In this document: one piece after another, positions 22,730 to 36,900 of the stretch
Numbering within the stretch: position 1 is the stretch's first letter
Layout of the letters: the number at the start of each line of letters is the position of its first letter
Assembly: GCF_964204645.1 (NCBI RefSeq)
Contig: NC_134025.1
Location: 27,992,001 to 28,056,000 of the forward strand
From: Tubulanus polymorphus
Taxonomy: Eukaryota > Nemertea > Palaeonemertea > Tubulaniformes > Tubulanidae
Length of the DNA: 64,000 nucleotides
Direction: 5' to 3'
The notes under the pieces: model-generated
What the model was told of the DNA's origin: nothing
Databases searched by the model: none
What the model saw: the letters and a program-made list of their open reading frames with translations, nothing else
Translations under genes and position numbers: made by a program

Positions 22730-24603
22730 ATGCGTGTCGTGCCAACAAGTATCATGAGAATGTTATACTGTCTTTTTACATTATTGTGCATTTCGCGGTT
22801 TTCTATGTGCATTGAGTCGTCGGAAAATGCAACATCTTACAGCGATGGTCGGTTATCCCTGAAGGTGGAGCCACCGGAATTGAACAATCTATCCATGTGG
22901 AACGGTATCGCTGTAATAACTATCAATTATCAATTGAACAGCGAAAATCCCTGGAAGTTGAAGACTATCCCAGAAGATGATGAATTGGTAACCATTGCTG
23001 GTAGCGGACAATTTCTGCTCAATGGAACGAATGACCTCTCTGGGACAAAATTCAGTGGATCCATTAATTTGACTCTAAGCGGGCATTTCATAGGATTTAC
23101 GAATCTCAAGTTCTACATTAGTAACGATTCAAAAGTATTATCTGATAGCAACAGTACTTGGTACAGTTTACCGGTGGAATATTTAGTTACAGTAATTCGT
23201 CCGGATAGAGTCGTCGACATCATATTCAGAGTTACCATATCAATATTGGTGGTTATCAGTATGATACTAATGGGAACCAAAGTCGACCTTGATGTGGTGA
23301 AAGAAGTACTCAAACGACCTTATTCCCCTGCAATTGGATTCTTTTGTCAAGTTCTTATAATGCCTTCCGTACGTATATACACATGTCCATTCTTTTATAT
23401 TCATCCAATAGACTCTAATGGGGGATTCGGTTTAGGGTCCATGAATCATCAAAATGCAAACGGTTTCAGTTTATTCCTCATTTCCGCCTACTTAAATTCA
23501 TTGATCAATGAATTTAAGTATGATCATGATCATTATATATTGAAAAACGTGTTCATTATTTCTCATGTAAATTTTATTATAATTGTGACATATAATATTG
23601 TAGTTGGCATATGGCATATCAAGGATGTTGCGGCTGAATCCTAGCCAGGCGCTGGGTATATTTGCAACAGGCTGTGCTCCCGGTGGTGGGCTCAGCAACA
23701 CGTATACATACCTGTTGGATGGTGACTTATCGCTCAGTATTACTATGACAGTTATATCAACGATAGCTTCACTAGGCAAGTAATTACCACTGTGAATGCA
23801 TTTAGCACTGTGAGAATTAATTACCTGTCATTATTTTTCCTGCTTATCTGATCGTGTGCGTTGGATTTTTTTCAAACGACAGAATCAATCGACGGGTTGT
23901 GTGGAAGCCTTGATCCGAATTTCTTTTTCGTTTTTTTCCAGGTACTATACCCCTTTGGATGTTCACTGTAGGGCGGCTTATTATTGAAGATATTCCTAAT
24001 AAACAAATGAAGATTCCATATAAGAATATATTCATAACTTTAGTTATGATAGTAATACCCGTTGGTATCGGATTATTGTTACAGAAGAAAGCTCCCAAGT
24101 GGACAAAGATGTTGAGTAAATGTATGCGGCCTTTCCTCATAGTCCTCATACTATTCATTGCTTCATTTGGCATCTGGGTCAATGTTCACATGTTTAAGCT
24201 GTTTACCCCAAAGGTCGTAGGTGCGGGTATGTTACTTCCTTGGACGGGTTTCGCGCTGGGGGCCTTAATACCTTTTATATTCCGCCGTCCCATTACACGT
24301 GTCTTTACCATTGCTATAGAGATCGGCATCCAGAATACTGGCGTGCCCATATTACTATTATTACTATCCCTAGAGGCTCCTCTCGGTGATTTAGCTATCA
24401 TCGGTCCAGTAGCTGTTGCTTCTTTCACTCCGTTCCCGTTACTAATCGCCATAGCTTTCGTTGAAATTCGTAAAAGATGGTGCAATCGTGGCGAGCGCCA
24501 GCTGGCTGTCGATGACGATAAAGGCGAATACATGAACGGAGATGCGACCAGAGAAGATGCAGATTTTGTGAACATTCAACTAACGAATGGAGTAACGGAT
24601 TAG
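22730..24603 (+). CDS. SLC10-family sodium/bile-acid symporter-like transporter (P3-protein-like), three exons
   Basis: Multi-pass plasma-membrane or organelle transporter of the SLC10 family, which couples sodium to uptake of bile acids, steroid sulphates or other organic anions. Exons 22730-23368, 23604-23775, 23942-24603; 490 residues. A signal peptide-like start (LYCLFTLLCI) is followed by an ectodomain of about 140 residues with six N-X-S/T sites, then the transporter core from about residue 163. Family motifs: GTKVDL after TM1, GCAPGGGLSN, SITMTVISTIASLG, and EIGIQNTGVP (Glu and Gln of the sodium site). The long N-terminal domain is like SLC10A3/P3 or SLC10A5 rather than ASBT/NTCP. Intron 2 uses a GC donor (G|GCAAGT). 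The start at 22730 could instead be 22754. Substrate not predictable. Confidence 0.9.
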
Positions 24604-24894
24604 AAACTCTTTTTCCCTGATTTTTATCATGAGTTTTTTAAGATTTATTTAGATTTTTCCACTTATCGCGTGAAATCCCAATCTCTCATATTGAACAAGT
24701 TTTGTAATGGTTTTCTTACATAATTTTTGTTGGTGATGGGTGCGTTGTTCACATACCTGATCGAGTCACCATCTACCATTAGTAAACCTATACATATATA
24801 TTTTGTATGTATGATATACAATATCTTCTTATATTGTAATGAGACTTTTACTCACATGACCGTATAAAACTATTCATAATTATACGAAGTTGAC

Positions 24895-24900
24895 AATAAA
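24895..24900 (+). terminator. Poly(A) signal AATAAA of the SLC10 gene
   Basis: Canonical hexamer about 290 bases after the stop at 24603; the first AATAAA in the downstream region. Confidence 0.5.
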
Positions 24901-24903
24901 TGC

Positions 24904-27900
24904 TTCAGCGCATCATAGTATATGATCTTGCTATATATAAGAAAATACGAGTTGTTTGTCTTATTCTATTTTAGATATCTTAACTCTGGTTGGGATAAAA
25001 TAACGGCGTCAAAGCGACATGAAGGAAATAAAGAAACGACTGTGAGACTTGATATTCGGAGGAGATGTATGAGTCTGACTGTAATGTAATGTAATTTAGA
25101 TAAGATTTTTGAAAAAAGAATCTCGAGACTATGTTGTGATACTGACTCGCGATTCAAGAAACCTAGCCAAACGGTAATTAGTTAGTTAGAATAAGTACAC
25201 ATCCGTTTCTCTTTACCAGACCGAGCACGATTTGTCCGATTCAAAAAGAGCGCTAGCCATTTAGAACAGGATTTCCTTCAGCATGAAAATGCCATTAATG
25301 TCCAGATTGGTTTTGCGGCATCAATTTCCGCATGAATGAAAAGTAGTGGAATTCAAATTTGGCCGCCAATTCCAGTCAAGATACCTATATATACAATTAT
25401 ACACGTACGTAAAATCTATCAGATAAAATGTGCTAAGACTTAAGTTACATTCGATATTCAAGAAATATGGTGAACACCTCTCTATGAGATATTGAATTGA
25501 ACTATCTATGATGTTCAGTTTCTGAAATACCGATCAACTAATTACTGATATCTCATGACAGACCAAACTGAAACCATTCGGTTTTATCCAAAACTAAGAA
25601 AATCATAAATCCAACGATCGATGTACAAAATACATGCAACTGATGCAAAACATATACACGTACTAAAACCTATCAAATCAAAAAAAAACAATCAAATGAA
25701 ATTTCTATCCTAGAAACCATTCATGTATATCATGATATTGTGTATATTTTCTACTATCAGATATACAGTATAATGTTTCGTTGATGATTAGAACAGTTGG
25801 TGAAAACCGTAACTTATTTATATCTCAGCTCCGGTCGGTAGTTAGTTTGAAAGGTCAGTAATTCACCACCTAAACACGCTTACGAAATAAACTATTGAGT
25901 GTCTACAGGATCGAGTTCACTATCACCTAGTATCATCCTATTCAAGAGCTGGAAAGCGAAAATCCCTGTGACCTGGTCACCTGTCAGTCATCTGACATTT
26001 ACAGATACGACCGCCTTAATAACTTAACCGGAAATTGTCCGGTTTTTCTTTGACGTCAAATGCTGAGTAGTAACAGCGATCACGTCAAATGTGATTATAC
26101 GGTTGCGATGAGAAGAAACTCGTAGCGAATACAAACGCCGATTCCACCTAAATCACGAAGTTGATTACACCGCGTGACTGCCTACGAAATTACTGATTGT
26201 AATTGTATAATGATAGTTCAAAACGTGTATTAATACGAACAGACAGAGTTTTATTAGCCCTACTTCTTACAAAGAGAACAGGAAATTGCCGCTACATCTC
26301 CTGAGGTGGCCAAGACTTCATAACAGTTATTCAATAATATTACCATCACGGTATTGCAAACGTTTCCTTTGCCATCAATACTCAGTACTTTTTATTGTTT
26401 ACAATCTATCTCTATTTTTAGTTGGCAGTTTCATCCGAACAAAATCAAAGGTTCGCGAATTTTCTGCTGACAAAAAAACCTACATACAGCATAAATACCC
26501 AGAGAATTTATCGGATGTCTATCTTTAGACATAAGCTTCTATTATTCATTTTCATCTTTCGCCTAGATGTAAGATAATCTCTGTAACCGTAATAAGTAGC
26601 AGTTCATCTTGCGAAATCTAAATCTAAATCTTTTATTTAGTTTAGCCGGAAAGATCATTATCTATACACTTCAAGCATTTTAACAAAATGGTACTTAAAC
26701 GTGAATAATTTAAGTTCTGTAGCGTATTAGCAAAAATAAAAATATACGGTAGTAAAAAATCAGTGGATCCTGAACAATACCAACTTGACCAGAATTCGAC
26801 CCTTACAATTTATGAGATCATTTTTACGACAAATAATCAGCAGCGTCAGATTATTAGCATTGTTAGTTGCTTGTCTATGAAGCCGTTAGATGTTTTGTTA
26901 ACGTGATTATTTGGTCAACAGATTTGACATCATCTTCCAACATGACATTCGCCACTAAGGCTTCCTCGCTGCGAGTGTAAATCATACATGTCGGCGGCAG
27001 TTTTCCAGCGGTTTTTTGCTGCATTGATCAGATCACGTTTAATCATGTCGAATGATATAGTGTACTCTATCTACTGTCTCGACAACCGTCGTCTATGAAT
27101 GTTTTGTTTTATCAGGTAGTTTTTCCGTATACATAGCTTGGTGTCTACCGTACATTGTCAATTTTAAAGATGCACATACGCATGCTATCCAAACCAAGAT
27201 AGATGATATTGTTGATATCGTCAACAGCGACTTAAAAAAAGGTGTTTGATAAAAACTCTGCTGTGTTAGCGGTATGTGAACGCCACGCAACATGTAACCC
27301 GATAGAATTGGCTCTCACAACACGCATCGTTTTAAACCATTCAAATAAAATCCTCAAACAACTACTGACACGGAATTTAATTATTTTCACCGTTGAATAT
27401 TTTCAGACAGCAGTTATTTAATTTCCTTTGATTTTGTGACTAGAATTCATCACATCCCGAGACTGAGATTCGCTGTTGGGGGAATGATCGCTGAATTACT
27501 TCGAATACTAAATAAACATCAATATAATTTGCCTCTTTGCTAGTAGATAAAAATACATAAGCTTCAATTTTTACTTAAGCATCGTCGTTACTTTTTCACA
27601 GAAATACTTGGGAACTAGTGCAGCTAATGATTTGAGAGCAGTGGAAATAAACTGTCAGGAGCGAACTACGAGAACAATGCGCCTATCTCAAAAATGTTAA
27701 TGAAGACAAATATTTCTACCATACACGATTCTAAAGCTACGGCCTAAATCAGTGTTCAGCCGTCGCTAACACAAATCATACATCATTATTAGAGACAGGA
27801 AACTGTTACTGCAATAGATCGTATTTCTGTAAATTTTCGCAAGACGTCCCGACTTTTGTTAAAGAAAGAAGATATCCCGGTTTTAGTTACCATCACTGTA

Positions 27901-30900
27901 AACACGTCAAATCCCGTGGCAGAAATTTAAATCTGTTGAGCAAGCTGAAATCCCATTCAATCGTTAAGTTGAATTGGATCCCGATTTTAAAGGAAAAATC
28001 CTGGAAGCAAAGCATCGCATACATCATATACATAAATACTTTATTCACGTGAAGTACAGCCTCAACATAAGTCACTTCAAAAGTTTCGGCCGCGAAAAAA
28101 AGTCTTGTGTGTATTCATTAAAGGTGTGAATGCAAGATGGCCAGTGGTTGAAGTAGATCATTATACATCTAACACACAACTACCTGAGCTGCGCAAAGTG
28201 GTTGCCGTATAGAGAGTAATCTCCAATTCTTTACCTGTCAATTATTGTTCCTGGACCAATTAATATACGAACAAATGGAGACTTATTTCCGTTAAGTACG
28301 CGTCGTACAGATTCTGTGAAGTATGGCCAATCCACTAAGGCGACTATGATATATTGATACTATGCCAAAAACAAGCTTAGCCCTCTCGCATAACTTATTT
28401 CTTCCACCTATTTCGTTTCCAGGGAAATCGTTTTCGGGATATCATTTCCTACTTTCGAAAATTGTAATTAAATCATAACTTTTGAAGTAAATACGCACAA
28501 TAAAAAGAATCGTAAATAAAAAGACTCTTCGAGAATTTCTAAATCATTTTACGCATTCATATGACTTCATACATAGATTTCCTTCCAACTCGAAAACGTA
28601 TTAAGTTTAGGATGACTTTCAAAAGAGATTGCTTTCACATTACTACACCAGTACACTGCACAGCAGCGGCATCTAAATTTGATAATTCGAAATCAAATAT
28701 GACAGGATCAATTTCAGATTATTGCCCGAAATCAAATCACTGTTATTACTTGGTTATATCAATTCGGTTGGAAGACCGAAATTAAATCGGAAATAGGTGA
28801 TCATGATTTGATCTTCAGTCAGGAAGCGAAATCAAATCAAGCTATAATCAATTTTGATTCGTACACGGGTACTTAAATATATTTATGTATTTTCTTAGTA
28901 GTCGAAACGAAACACAAATACATTAATGTTTACAATAAATTTACCGAGTATGATAAGTTTTGGCATGTGACGCCGGACTTGCTCAATGTTGTCAAATATG
29001 AGATGGTAAATGGAGTTTACGATATTGCGGATATCTCTGATCAAACGTCTAATATCGAGAAACGAAAATCTGATCGATGGTATAGTTTATACCAACGACA
29101 TAAAACAAGTGAGTTTATGTTATCATCTTGTCTCCGGATTCGCGTACACTTCTAAAACATACGTTTGTAATAAGCCGTTTATATAAAATATAGCCTCTAT
29201 TACCAATATTCTCGACTACGTGGAACCCGTTAAATGATGTATTCGCCCATATCAGTTGGCTGGCCGATGGGATTACTGGGATGGGACTTTTGCAAATGCG
29301 CTTCGTTCTATTATAGTGTTACTTTAGCTAACTCGTGTTAAAGAACCTAACATCCGAAACTTGAAACTGACCTCGTGGGAATGACTTTTTGCAATGTGCT
29401 GTAAGAAAAATTTTCCAGCGTTTGCATTTTCGGAGTAGAATATCTAGGTCTCTTCGTGTCCTGTTCTCATTACAGGTTATGAAAGAAACATGAACGATGA
29501 ACACGACACGAGGTATACAACCATTGTCTCACTGAATGAATAAATCCTATCGTTGAATATGAATCCCCAAAATATTCGTTAACGTAACTTGTAATTCGAT
29601 TCATCCCTTAGGCCGCAGAATAAATAAATGAATAGTAGGCTCTTGAAGATGGAAAAGTTCGTTTGAATTTAGTTATGGATATAAGAAATAATTCAAACCC
29701 TGTCAGCGAGCTTATTCTAGCGAGGCGCTTTGCGTGGAATATCTATATTTGATTCCGATTTGTATTTTCTCCTGAGTTTATATTTTCATCTATTCTTCTA
29801 GTGAACGTATGATATCGGTGTTATTTATTTATGAACGAAGGTAAGTTTTCGTCATAGTTTCAGTTTCAACATATGCTATGTTTGCAAAAAAAAGAATGTG
29901 GAACGAAATCATTTCGAAATACAAGAGTTTTTGTAAAGAAATGTTTTCTAAGGAATGATTGTCATTTTACATCCGTCAATGCATACAATCCATCAACGCA
30001 TTTCTGCAAATGAATGCACACGATTTTGGACAGAGGCCCGGATTCTGCGAGCACAATCACTTTGTTGTACTTGACATAATCTTCCCAGATCTAGTGTGGG
30101 ACAGATCCCGAAAACAGCCGTCTGCAAAAGACTGAAAGAGCGATTATAGAACGCCGACCAAAGCACTCAATCGAAAGCTTAAGCTGGTTTAGAGTTTCAG
30201 TCGTCCCCAAGTCTCCAGTCACTTGCCAATAGTCAGCTATTTCTCACAATAACTGATGTGCAAAGAAAGATTTTTCCATGCGACATTCGGTGTTTGTCTC
30301 TAAAACACAACATCATGCGAAGTATTGACATTCACTCGACGGAAGATTTTTGGATGAATGATAAACTATCTGCGGATGGGCATTCGATTCCTCTACTCGT
30401 CTGGGTGAAGAAGGGCCGCACTACTGCAGCCGCTCTCCTCGGTTGCATAAGTGTTGTTGTTTTTTCTAGTAAGCTGCCTTGTAATCAAAGTTAGGGCTAA
30501 GGAATTATTGAAGTGTCAGTTTAAGATATTTATCGTTGAAATGAATTGCTCGAAGGATTGAAAGATCGTAAGATAGTCAAGCGTGTTTATCACATGACAA
30601 ATTACCAGTTTTTCTCGATATAGTCGTGTCAGTTAGTCCGTTGGGGATACGCAGTCATCGTTCTCATATTCTCATCCTTGAATACCAGTCCATAAATTTT
30701 GGGAATTCAAATCCGATGCTAAACGCATTGCCTAAAGCGAAATTACGATTATTTTCAATTTGTCTGCTAAGAATTAATTTGAATTTTTCTGTTAGAGTTA
30801 TTATGTTGGCAACAAACGCGAATATGAAGGCCTTTAATCGCCAAAGGCTGCTACTTTTCATCGGAGATTTTTCATTGATGATTTCGAATATAAAACTACG

Positions 30901-33900
30901 TCGATGAATGGATAATTAGTTGGATTTGAAACGAAATTTATATTCGTTTCATAGGTTCCATTGGTCACAGTGTTTTTCTCATTGTAAGGATGCTGACTTA
31001 AGTCTCATATGTGCAGTGAATACATATCCCCCTTTTGCTGATAGCTTAACACGCAACTCATTGATATCCTTGAGAAGACAACTAAACTAATGACAAGCAC
31101 GCAATGGTCGAGTGACCCCGTCGTTTTAGCACTACCGAACTAACGTGTGTCATCTTAACTGCATTGCATCCAACACACCGGACATATTCAGGAGCTGGTT
31201 CCACTTCAATTAAATGAATTTTGGCTTTAAATGCAAATTTATCTAGCGACTCGGGAAGAAGATTATTCAATCAGATTGTTCAAATATCGAAGATGTTTAC
31301 AAATTGATTGGAAATCGAATTCCACGTCGCTGTATTTCAAACCGGGCTATTATGACACACAATGCGTGATGTATTCGGACTTTTTTGCGCCGACAATTCA
31401 ACGCGAAACAACGTAAAGCAAAGGTTTACCGAACGTTTGATTTGTATTAATCTTAGCAGCAGATACCCGGGCATATTTGTCGACAGAACTTTCAGGTCTA
31501 TAAATTTGAGCGTACGGTGACTATAACGTTACGCACGGTGTGCTGCTTCTGCTGTTACGAACCGCACGCAGTTCCAAGCATCGGAGGGAGAACTATTGCC
31601 TCGACGCCGCTCAAATAAATCACAAGTTTGTCTTCGGGATTCTACTCAAATAACGATTTAGATTCAGAACTAAGTTCGTTCGAGTTTTAATAGAAGATTA
31701 GTTTCAATCAGTATAACAGACAACACTGGGATTCGGATGTCTCAATTTGGGTAGGTCACATGTTTCTCAATCACCGATTATTTTTTCTGATCAAATCTAT
31801 CGAAATATGTTTTATATTTTAATCAATTACTTGTGTTTACTCACCAAGATTGATAATATTTTGCAATAAAAAAGAAATCGTTTTATTCGTACAAGTACAA
31901 GCAGTTTATCATTCTAAATCAATCCTTCGTTGAAATGATACCCTGCCTACATCGGCACCGACGAAAAAGCAGCTAGTATGAATTTTAATTGACAGAAAAA
32001 TTTATGTTACTTTTTCTTGATAACAGCTATTTGTGATAAAAGTACGTCTCCGTGAGGCCAGGTGCCTTTGTTATGTATTTTGCTGAGTTGTGTTGAAATG
32101 CAGGTGTAAAAGTTTTAAAACTAGAATTGCAGTCTCTTAGTTATCAATACATACACATTTACTCACATCACATCAGGTCATCTTCAATTCACCAATTCAA
32201 TTAAGTATTTGATGAAGACACATTTAGTTGTTCGCTGATTATCAAATTTTGGGAGTCCTTCATTTCGCCGCGTCAAAAATTGTCTCGGGCATTGTTAGAA
32301 AGTTTACTAGCCCTGATAACTAGCCGATCAAAAGATTTATTGCAGGCCAGAAATGAGCTCATTTGATTCAGTGAACACCCCGGGAGTGGCTTCCCATCTC
32401 GAATACTAATATCAGTTGTGAACATCGATGAACTTTTGCTATTGACTCACCTTGCAAAAGTCATTTTCTGTGTGTGTTTTTGTTTCTAAATTGTAAAATA
32501 CAATTCTGTTTAGTTCCGTCAGGTAGAATTCTTACGTTTGGAAGCATTTTCGTATCGACTCTATCGAAATCTGTTTTTAAATATTTTTTAAAATATATTT
32601 ACGCATGAAATTGATAAGGTCAGAACGAAGGAAGTCAGATGTACGTGACCGCCGTAGAACGTGATCTTTCATAATGTGTATTAAAAACTATTGTAAATTG
32701 ACGTCAGCGTTCTGACGCGACATGCCCCTGAAAACGTGACTTTTTCCTGATGTAGAATAAAATTATCTGCACGGGTTTCAATAATATTTGAAAAATGTTA
32801 TCAGTATTTCTTCATATCAGTAACTTTGTGCCAAGCTTACTAAATTGGTAGATGGGTTTTCGATCTAGATGATATTTGATTTCAACCACGGTCGATGGAA
32901 ACTAAGCGCTGAATGTAATTAACGATTAACAGTTGCACATTTAGCTTTAGACATTGAAGGGAGTGAGGGCTGACCAACACGTCATATTTATAACTTAACT
33001 AATTACTCACAAGTGTTCATAGAATTCATCTATAGATTTATATCATCATCGAATAGAAAATGGTCAAGGGAATTTTACAGAAACGAGATGTTGAATTTTG
33101 ATTCCCGATTAAATCATTAAATTCAAACATTGAGACTTCTTCGAAATTGCTAGCTGAATAATCGTTTTTGTCTACTCTGTCTACCTATATGTAAATTTTT
33201 CAATAATGTGTTGATCAAGTTTTTTAAAATGTTCGGGATGTTCACTCCGTCTGAGTGTGAATGGTGCTTAAAGTAACTTTTGTAGAAATAGTTGTATGAA
33301 TTAGTCAGTGAATCTGTTTCGGTTCATCTGAAATAATTGGTTACTCGGAATGTTCTTCGTGGTATCATTTACCACTCTTGTGCAGCTTGTGTAATTATTA
33401 ACACAGCAATTACCGCTTTTCAGGGATATCTCCCATTTAACTTCGCGTATATTTGAAAGCGTCCCGACCAATTTTAGAAAATATTTTCACTTAGTTTAAC
33501 TCAATTGTTGATCAGAGTACAACATAACATATCAACTCCCGCGGCGCGGCTACTCCATTTCTGGAGCATTTTCATCAGCAGTTGATGCACATTTTGTAGT
33601 CGTCACCCCATGGAATGTCGTTCGTCAAACACACATAATGTTTTCTACGTAAGAAATGAGCTTGGTTCCTATTGAGGAACTTGGGGCAGTTTCCTACCAT
33701 GTGCATCGCTAATTGCAAAATCTAATTAATGCATCTCCCGCTAATTGTTTATTTTCACACGTTGAAACGACTCCCCGAACCACTGGAATTGAGCGAGATA
33801 TACAGGCAACTCACGTTCCTAATTTCGGCTATAGGAAAGATACACTCTCAGGAGAAGAATTCTTCGTTTATCATATTAACCCGGCTAGGCTATATTGTTT

Positions 33901-36900
33901 GATTTGATCTCAAGTCAGCCGGTGATGACAAGACCTGTCGCATTCACAGGAGCGCAAATGATATATTTTCAACATTTTCATTTCATTTTTTGCTGAAATA
34001 ATTGAAGTTCGAACTCATTTTCTGCTTTTATGTATTCATGAGAGAATTTTGATTATCAAAAACATACTTTTTTTGCTGTTAAATACTTTAGAGGAAAAGA
34101 ATAAGATATGATTGAGGTTATCAGCCGCAATGTTATATATCGAGACCCGTAGATTCCTGATCTATCCGTAGGCTAAATTGAAGGTTGAAATATTTATAAA
34201 GCAATTCGTCATCTTACATAGCGTATATGACAGATATCCTCCCTCGATACACGTTTTCTATATTACCATCTTATGTTTTTTATGGTCTGTTAAGCTAACC
34301 ACCAAGGTCTGTCGATTTTGAAGGTAAAAGACGGTCATCGGATATGGTGCAGATATCCACACTTGGATATAACATATTATAGCAGTTGATTATGGTAACA
34401 AAGTAATAAAACTGTCTCGCGATGGTATATTTAACATCATCTAAAAGAATTATGATATTTAAGCGGAAACCAATAGTATAAAACTTTTTCTCCATTGGTA
34501 TGATGACGGCTTCGCGCAAGGAACTTGAAACCCAGCACGGTTTAGAGCTAAAAGCAATAATTTTTAATTAACTACGGCTCCGATTGCTTGTCGCGGCTGT
34601 CGGCTATAAGTGGGTTTTAGTATCGTCGAGGAATCCTCCGTTTAACCATCATTCTATGCATACACAATGAAAGAATACCCTTAATTGGTTATTTTATTAG
34701 CCGGACTCCCGGACTCGGTCGTTTTCCTGACAAACAAGCCGATCTTTCATCGCGCTATTTATCGATTTGAAAGTACAAAAATTGTACCCTATCAGCATGT
34801 TTATTTTTAAAGCGATGTCATCGAAAAACTACGTATTGTTGTAGTACAGTAATAAAAAAAGAAGAATTAAATGTCACAGAAAACTTTAGATTGATGAAGT
34901 TTTAGTTCTGTAATTTATAAGCTATAAAAACTGTCCCGATCTGCATATTGTTATCTATTTTATCGTGCACTGGAGCTTAGCCAGAATTGGATTCGGAATT
35001 CTAATTGTAGAGATGCGTGAAGTCTAGATTTTGTACGTCGTCATCTTCCTACATTTAAAGATCATTATCACTTTCTCTCTCACCCATCTCCTTTAAGATA
35101 TCCCCACTTCGGAAAGCATTTCGTTGGCCGGAGCCGCAGCTGGAAATATAACAATATACACATCAGGGCAAACAGTTGACGTGGGTCATTATTAGGGTGT
35201 TTTCTCCGGGCAAATATACTTCGCTTCGAATGAGTAGCCGTGGTTCAACGCTCTAACTCTATCACCGCCGAATCGATCCGTTATAATGTTAGTTTTTCCT
35301 CGATTTCGTCGACGAAAGGGATTTTAAATCAAATTTGAATCGTCGAAGGTCACATATGTAAACTGGTTATGATCCATATTAATCAGAAATGAGATATCCC
35401 CTGGGAACACGTGCTTCATAATCACGCATTTTCACACGTCAACTGTGAATTCCTCTGAATACCATCATTTCGCGCCATGATATTTTATGAGAATTTGGAA
35501 AGTCCTGATATCAGAAAACAGCGATTTTATTAAGATGTAGAACAGATTATGATGATTTATAGTTTATGAAGTTCGGAGTTCGGAAAAAAGTGTCTCTGAT
35601 TGAAAAAGACAAATTCCAAAATCATACGTTGCGTATTAAATTCTTCTTTTGAGATATTCCTCATCAGATCAAACCACAGGGAGACTGCGGGAAAGAGATG
35701 TCTAGACTGACTTAGGTCGGATTTGTAGAGAATTAATTATAGATTTATTCAGTTTGGAGTCTAATGATCGTGAACGTCAGAAAGAACGATCGAATCATGA
35801 AACACATTTTACCATTGAAGATTTTGAAGCTCATTATTTATCAGTGATTCTGTTGTCAAAGTCTTAGTCGAGATATTGATGATTCTGATGATTTCTGTAA
35901 AGCTATTATGTTTACCTACATATGTTAACCCCCTACTATACAGTCTATTATTTACTGACATTATTTACTTTTTGTTGTTAATCGTAGATATTTTTTATGT
36001 ATGTTATACGTTGACTTTGTAGACTTCGACTAGTTTTTATTGATTTCGGTTCACCATCGAATATTCAGATAATTTGAATATTTTGTAATAAACTAAAAAA
36101 AGCTAATTTAATCACGCAAACGAACGATGTCGCATGTCAGGACACCTGTGGTTTAAATCTTCATTCTGCTCACGACGTTTTGCCTTTCATCTCAACGCAT
36201 AATTTCTGAATGAATCAATTTAATCAAAGTAATTGCTGTCAGATGCATTTTGAAATTGAAATCATTTTCATCCCACATTTCATGATGTGATCACGTTTTG
36301 GAGATTATCATCTTATGTTATTGTCATTCTCGTGTTACACGAAAAGTACAGAATTCTCTACAAAATTCATGAAACATGTTATATGTTCTATTGTTGACAG
36401 GTTGATAGCTTGTTTCGTGTATGAAACTAGATTCAGTTTTACAGATGAATTTGAACATTAGCTGCAATTTAATGAAAAAAAAGATGCTCCCCGAAATCTT
36501 GATTCATCGTGAATGGTCCCCAATAAAACCACTCACGCACGCAGAGGCATTTCGTTTCAGGTCTTAAACAGCTCGAACCATAAGTCGAAACTATTCTCTT
36601 GGTGGGCTTTGAAAAATTTTGCTTTAAATCTAAATTTTAGTCAAATCAAGTAAGTCACTGATAACGGAAATAGTTTATTCACATAATAAGTCGAAACTAA
36701 AATCAAATTTATGAATATGGCATATTTGAAACGCAACCTAATTCGGGGCTACATCTTACTTGACGGTAAATCAAATGATGTTTCAAACTCAATCGTATAA
36801 ATCTTTTTGAATGACTCCTAATGATCAGAGATTTATGTTTACAGACAAACACCGAGTATTCCACAATCTCTTAGTAATCAGGTTCTTCAACTTCTTGACT

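Noticed and set aside
26026-26048. Stem-loop (AACCGGA / TCCGGTT) followed by T's, like a rho-independent terminator
   Set aside because: The window is eukaryotic and no gene ends here; a 7-bp stem followed by T's is expected by chance in AT-rich DNA.
26411-26528. Terminal-exon-like frame after a TTTTTAG acceptor, ending in TAG
   Set aside because: Only 35 codons, no partner exon found upstream, and SLC10 is already complete; chance frame is more likely.
31231-31416. 61-codon open frame in the gene-poor region
   Set aside because: No splice signals, family motifs or neighbours; length is within chance for this much AT-rich sequence.
33713-33907. 64-codon open frame with ordinary protein-like composition
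   Set aside because: No start or splice context and no recognisable family.
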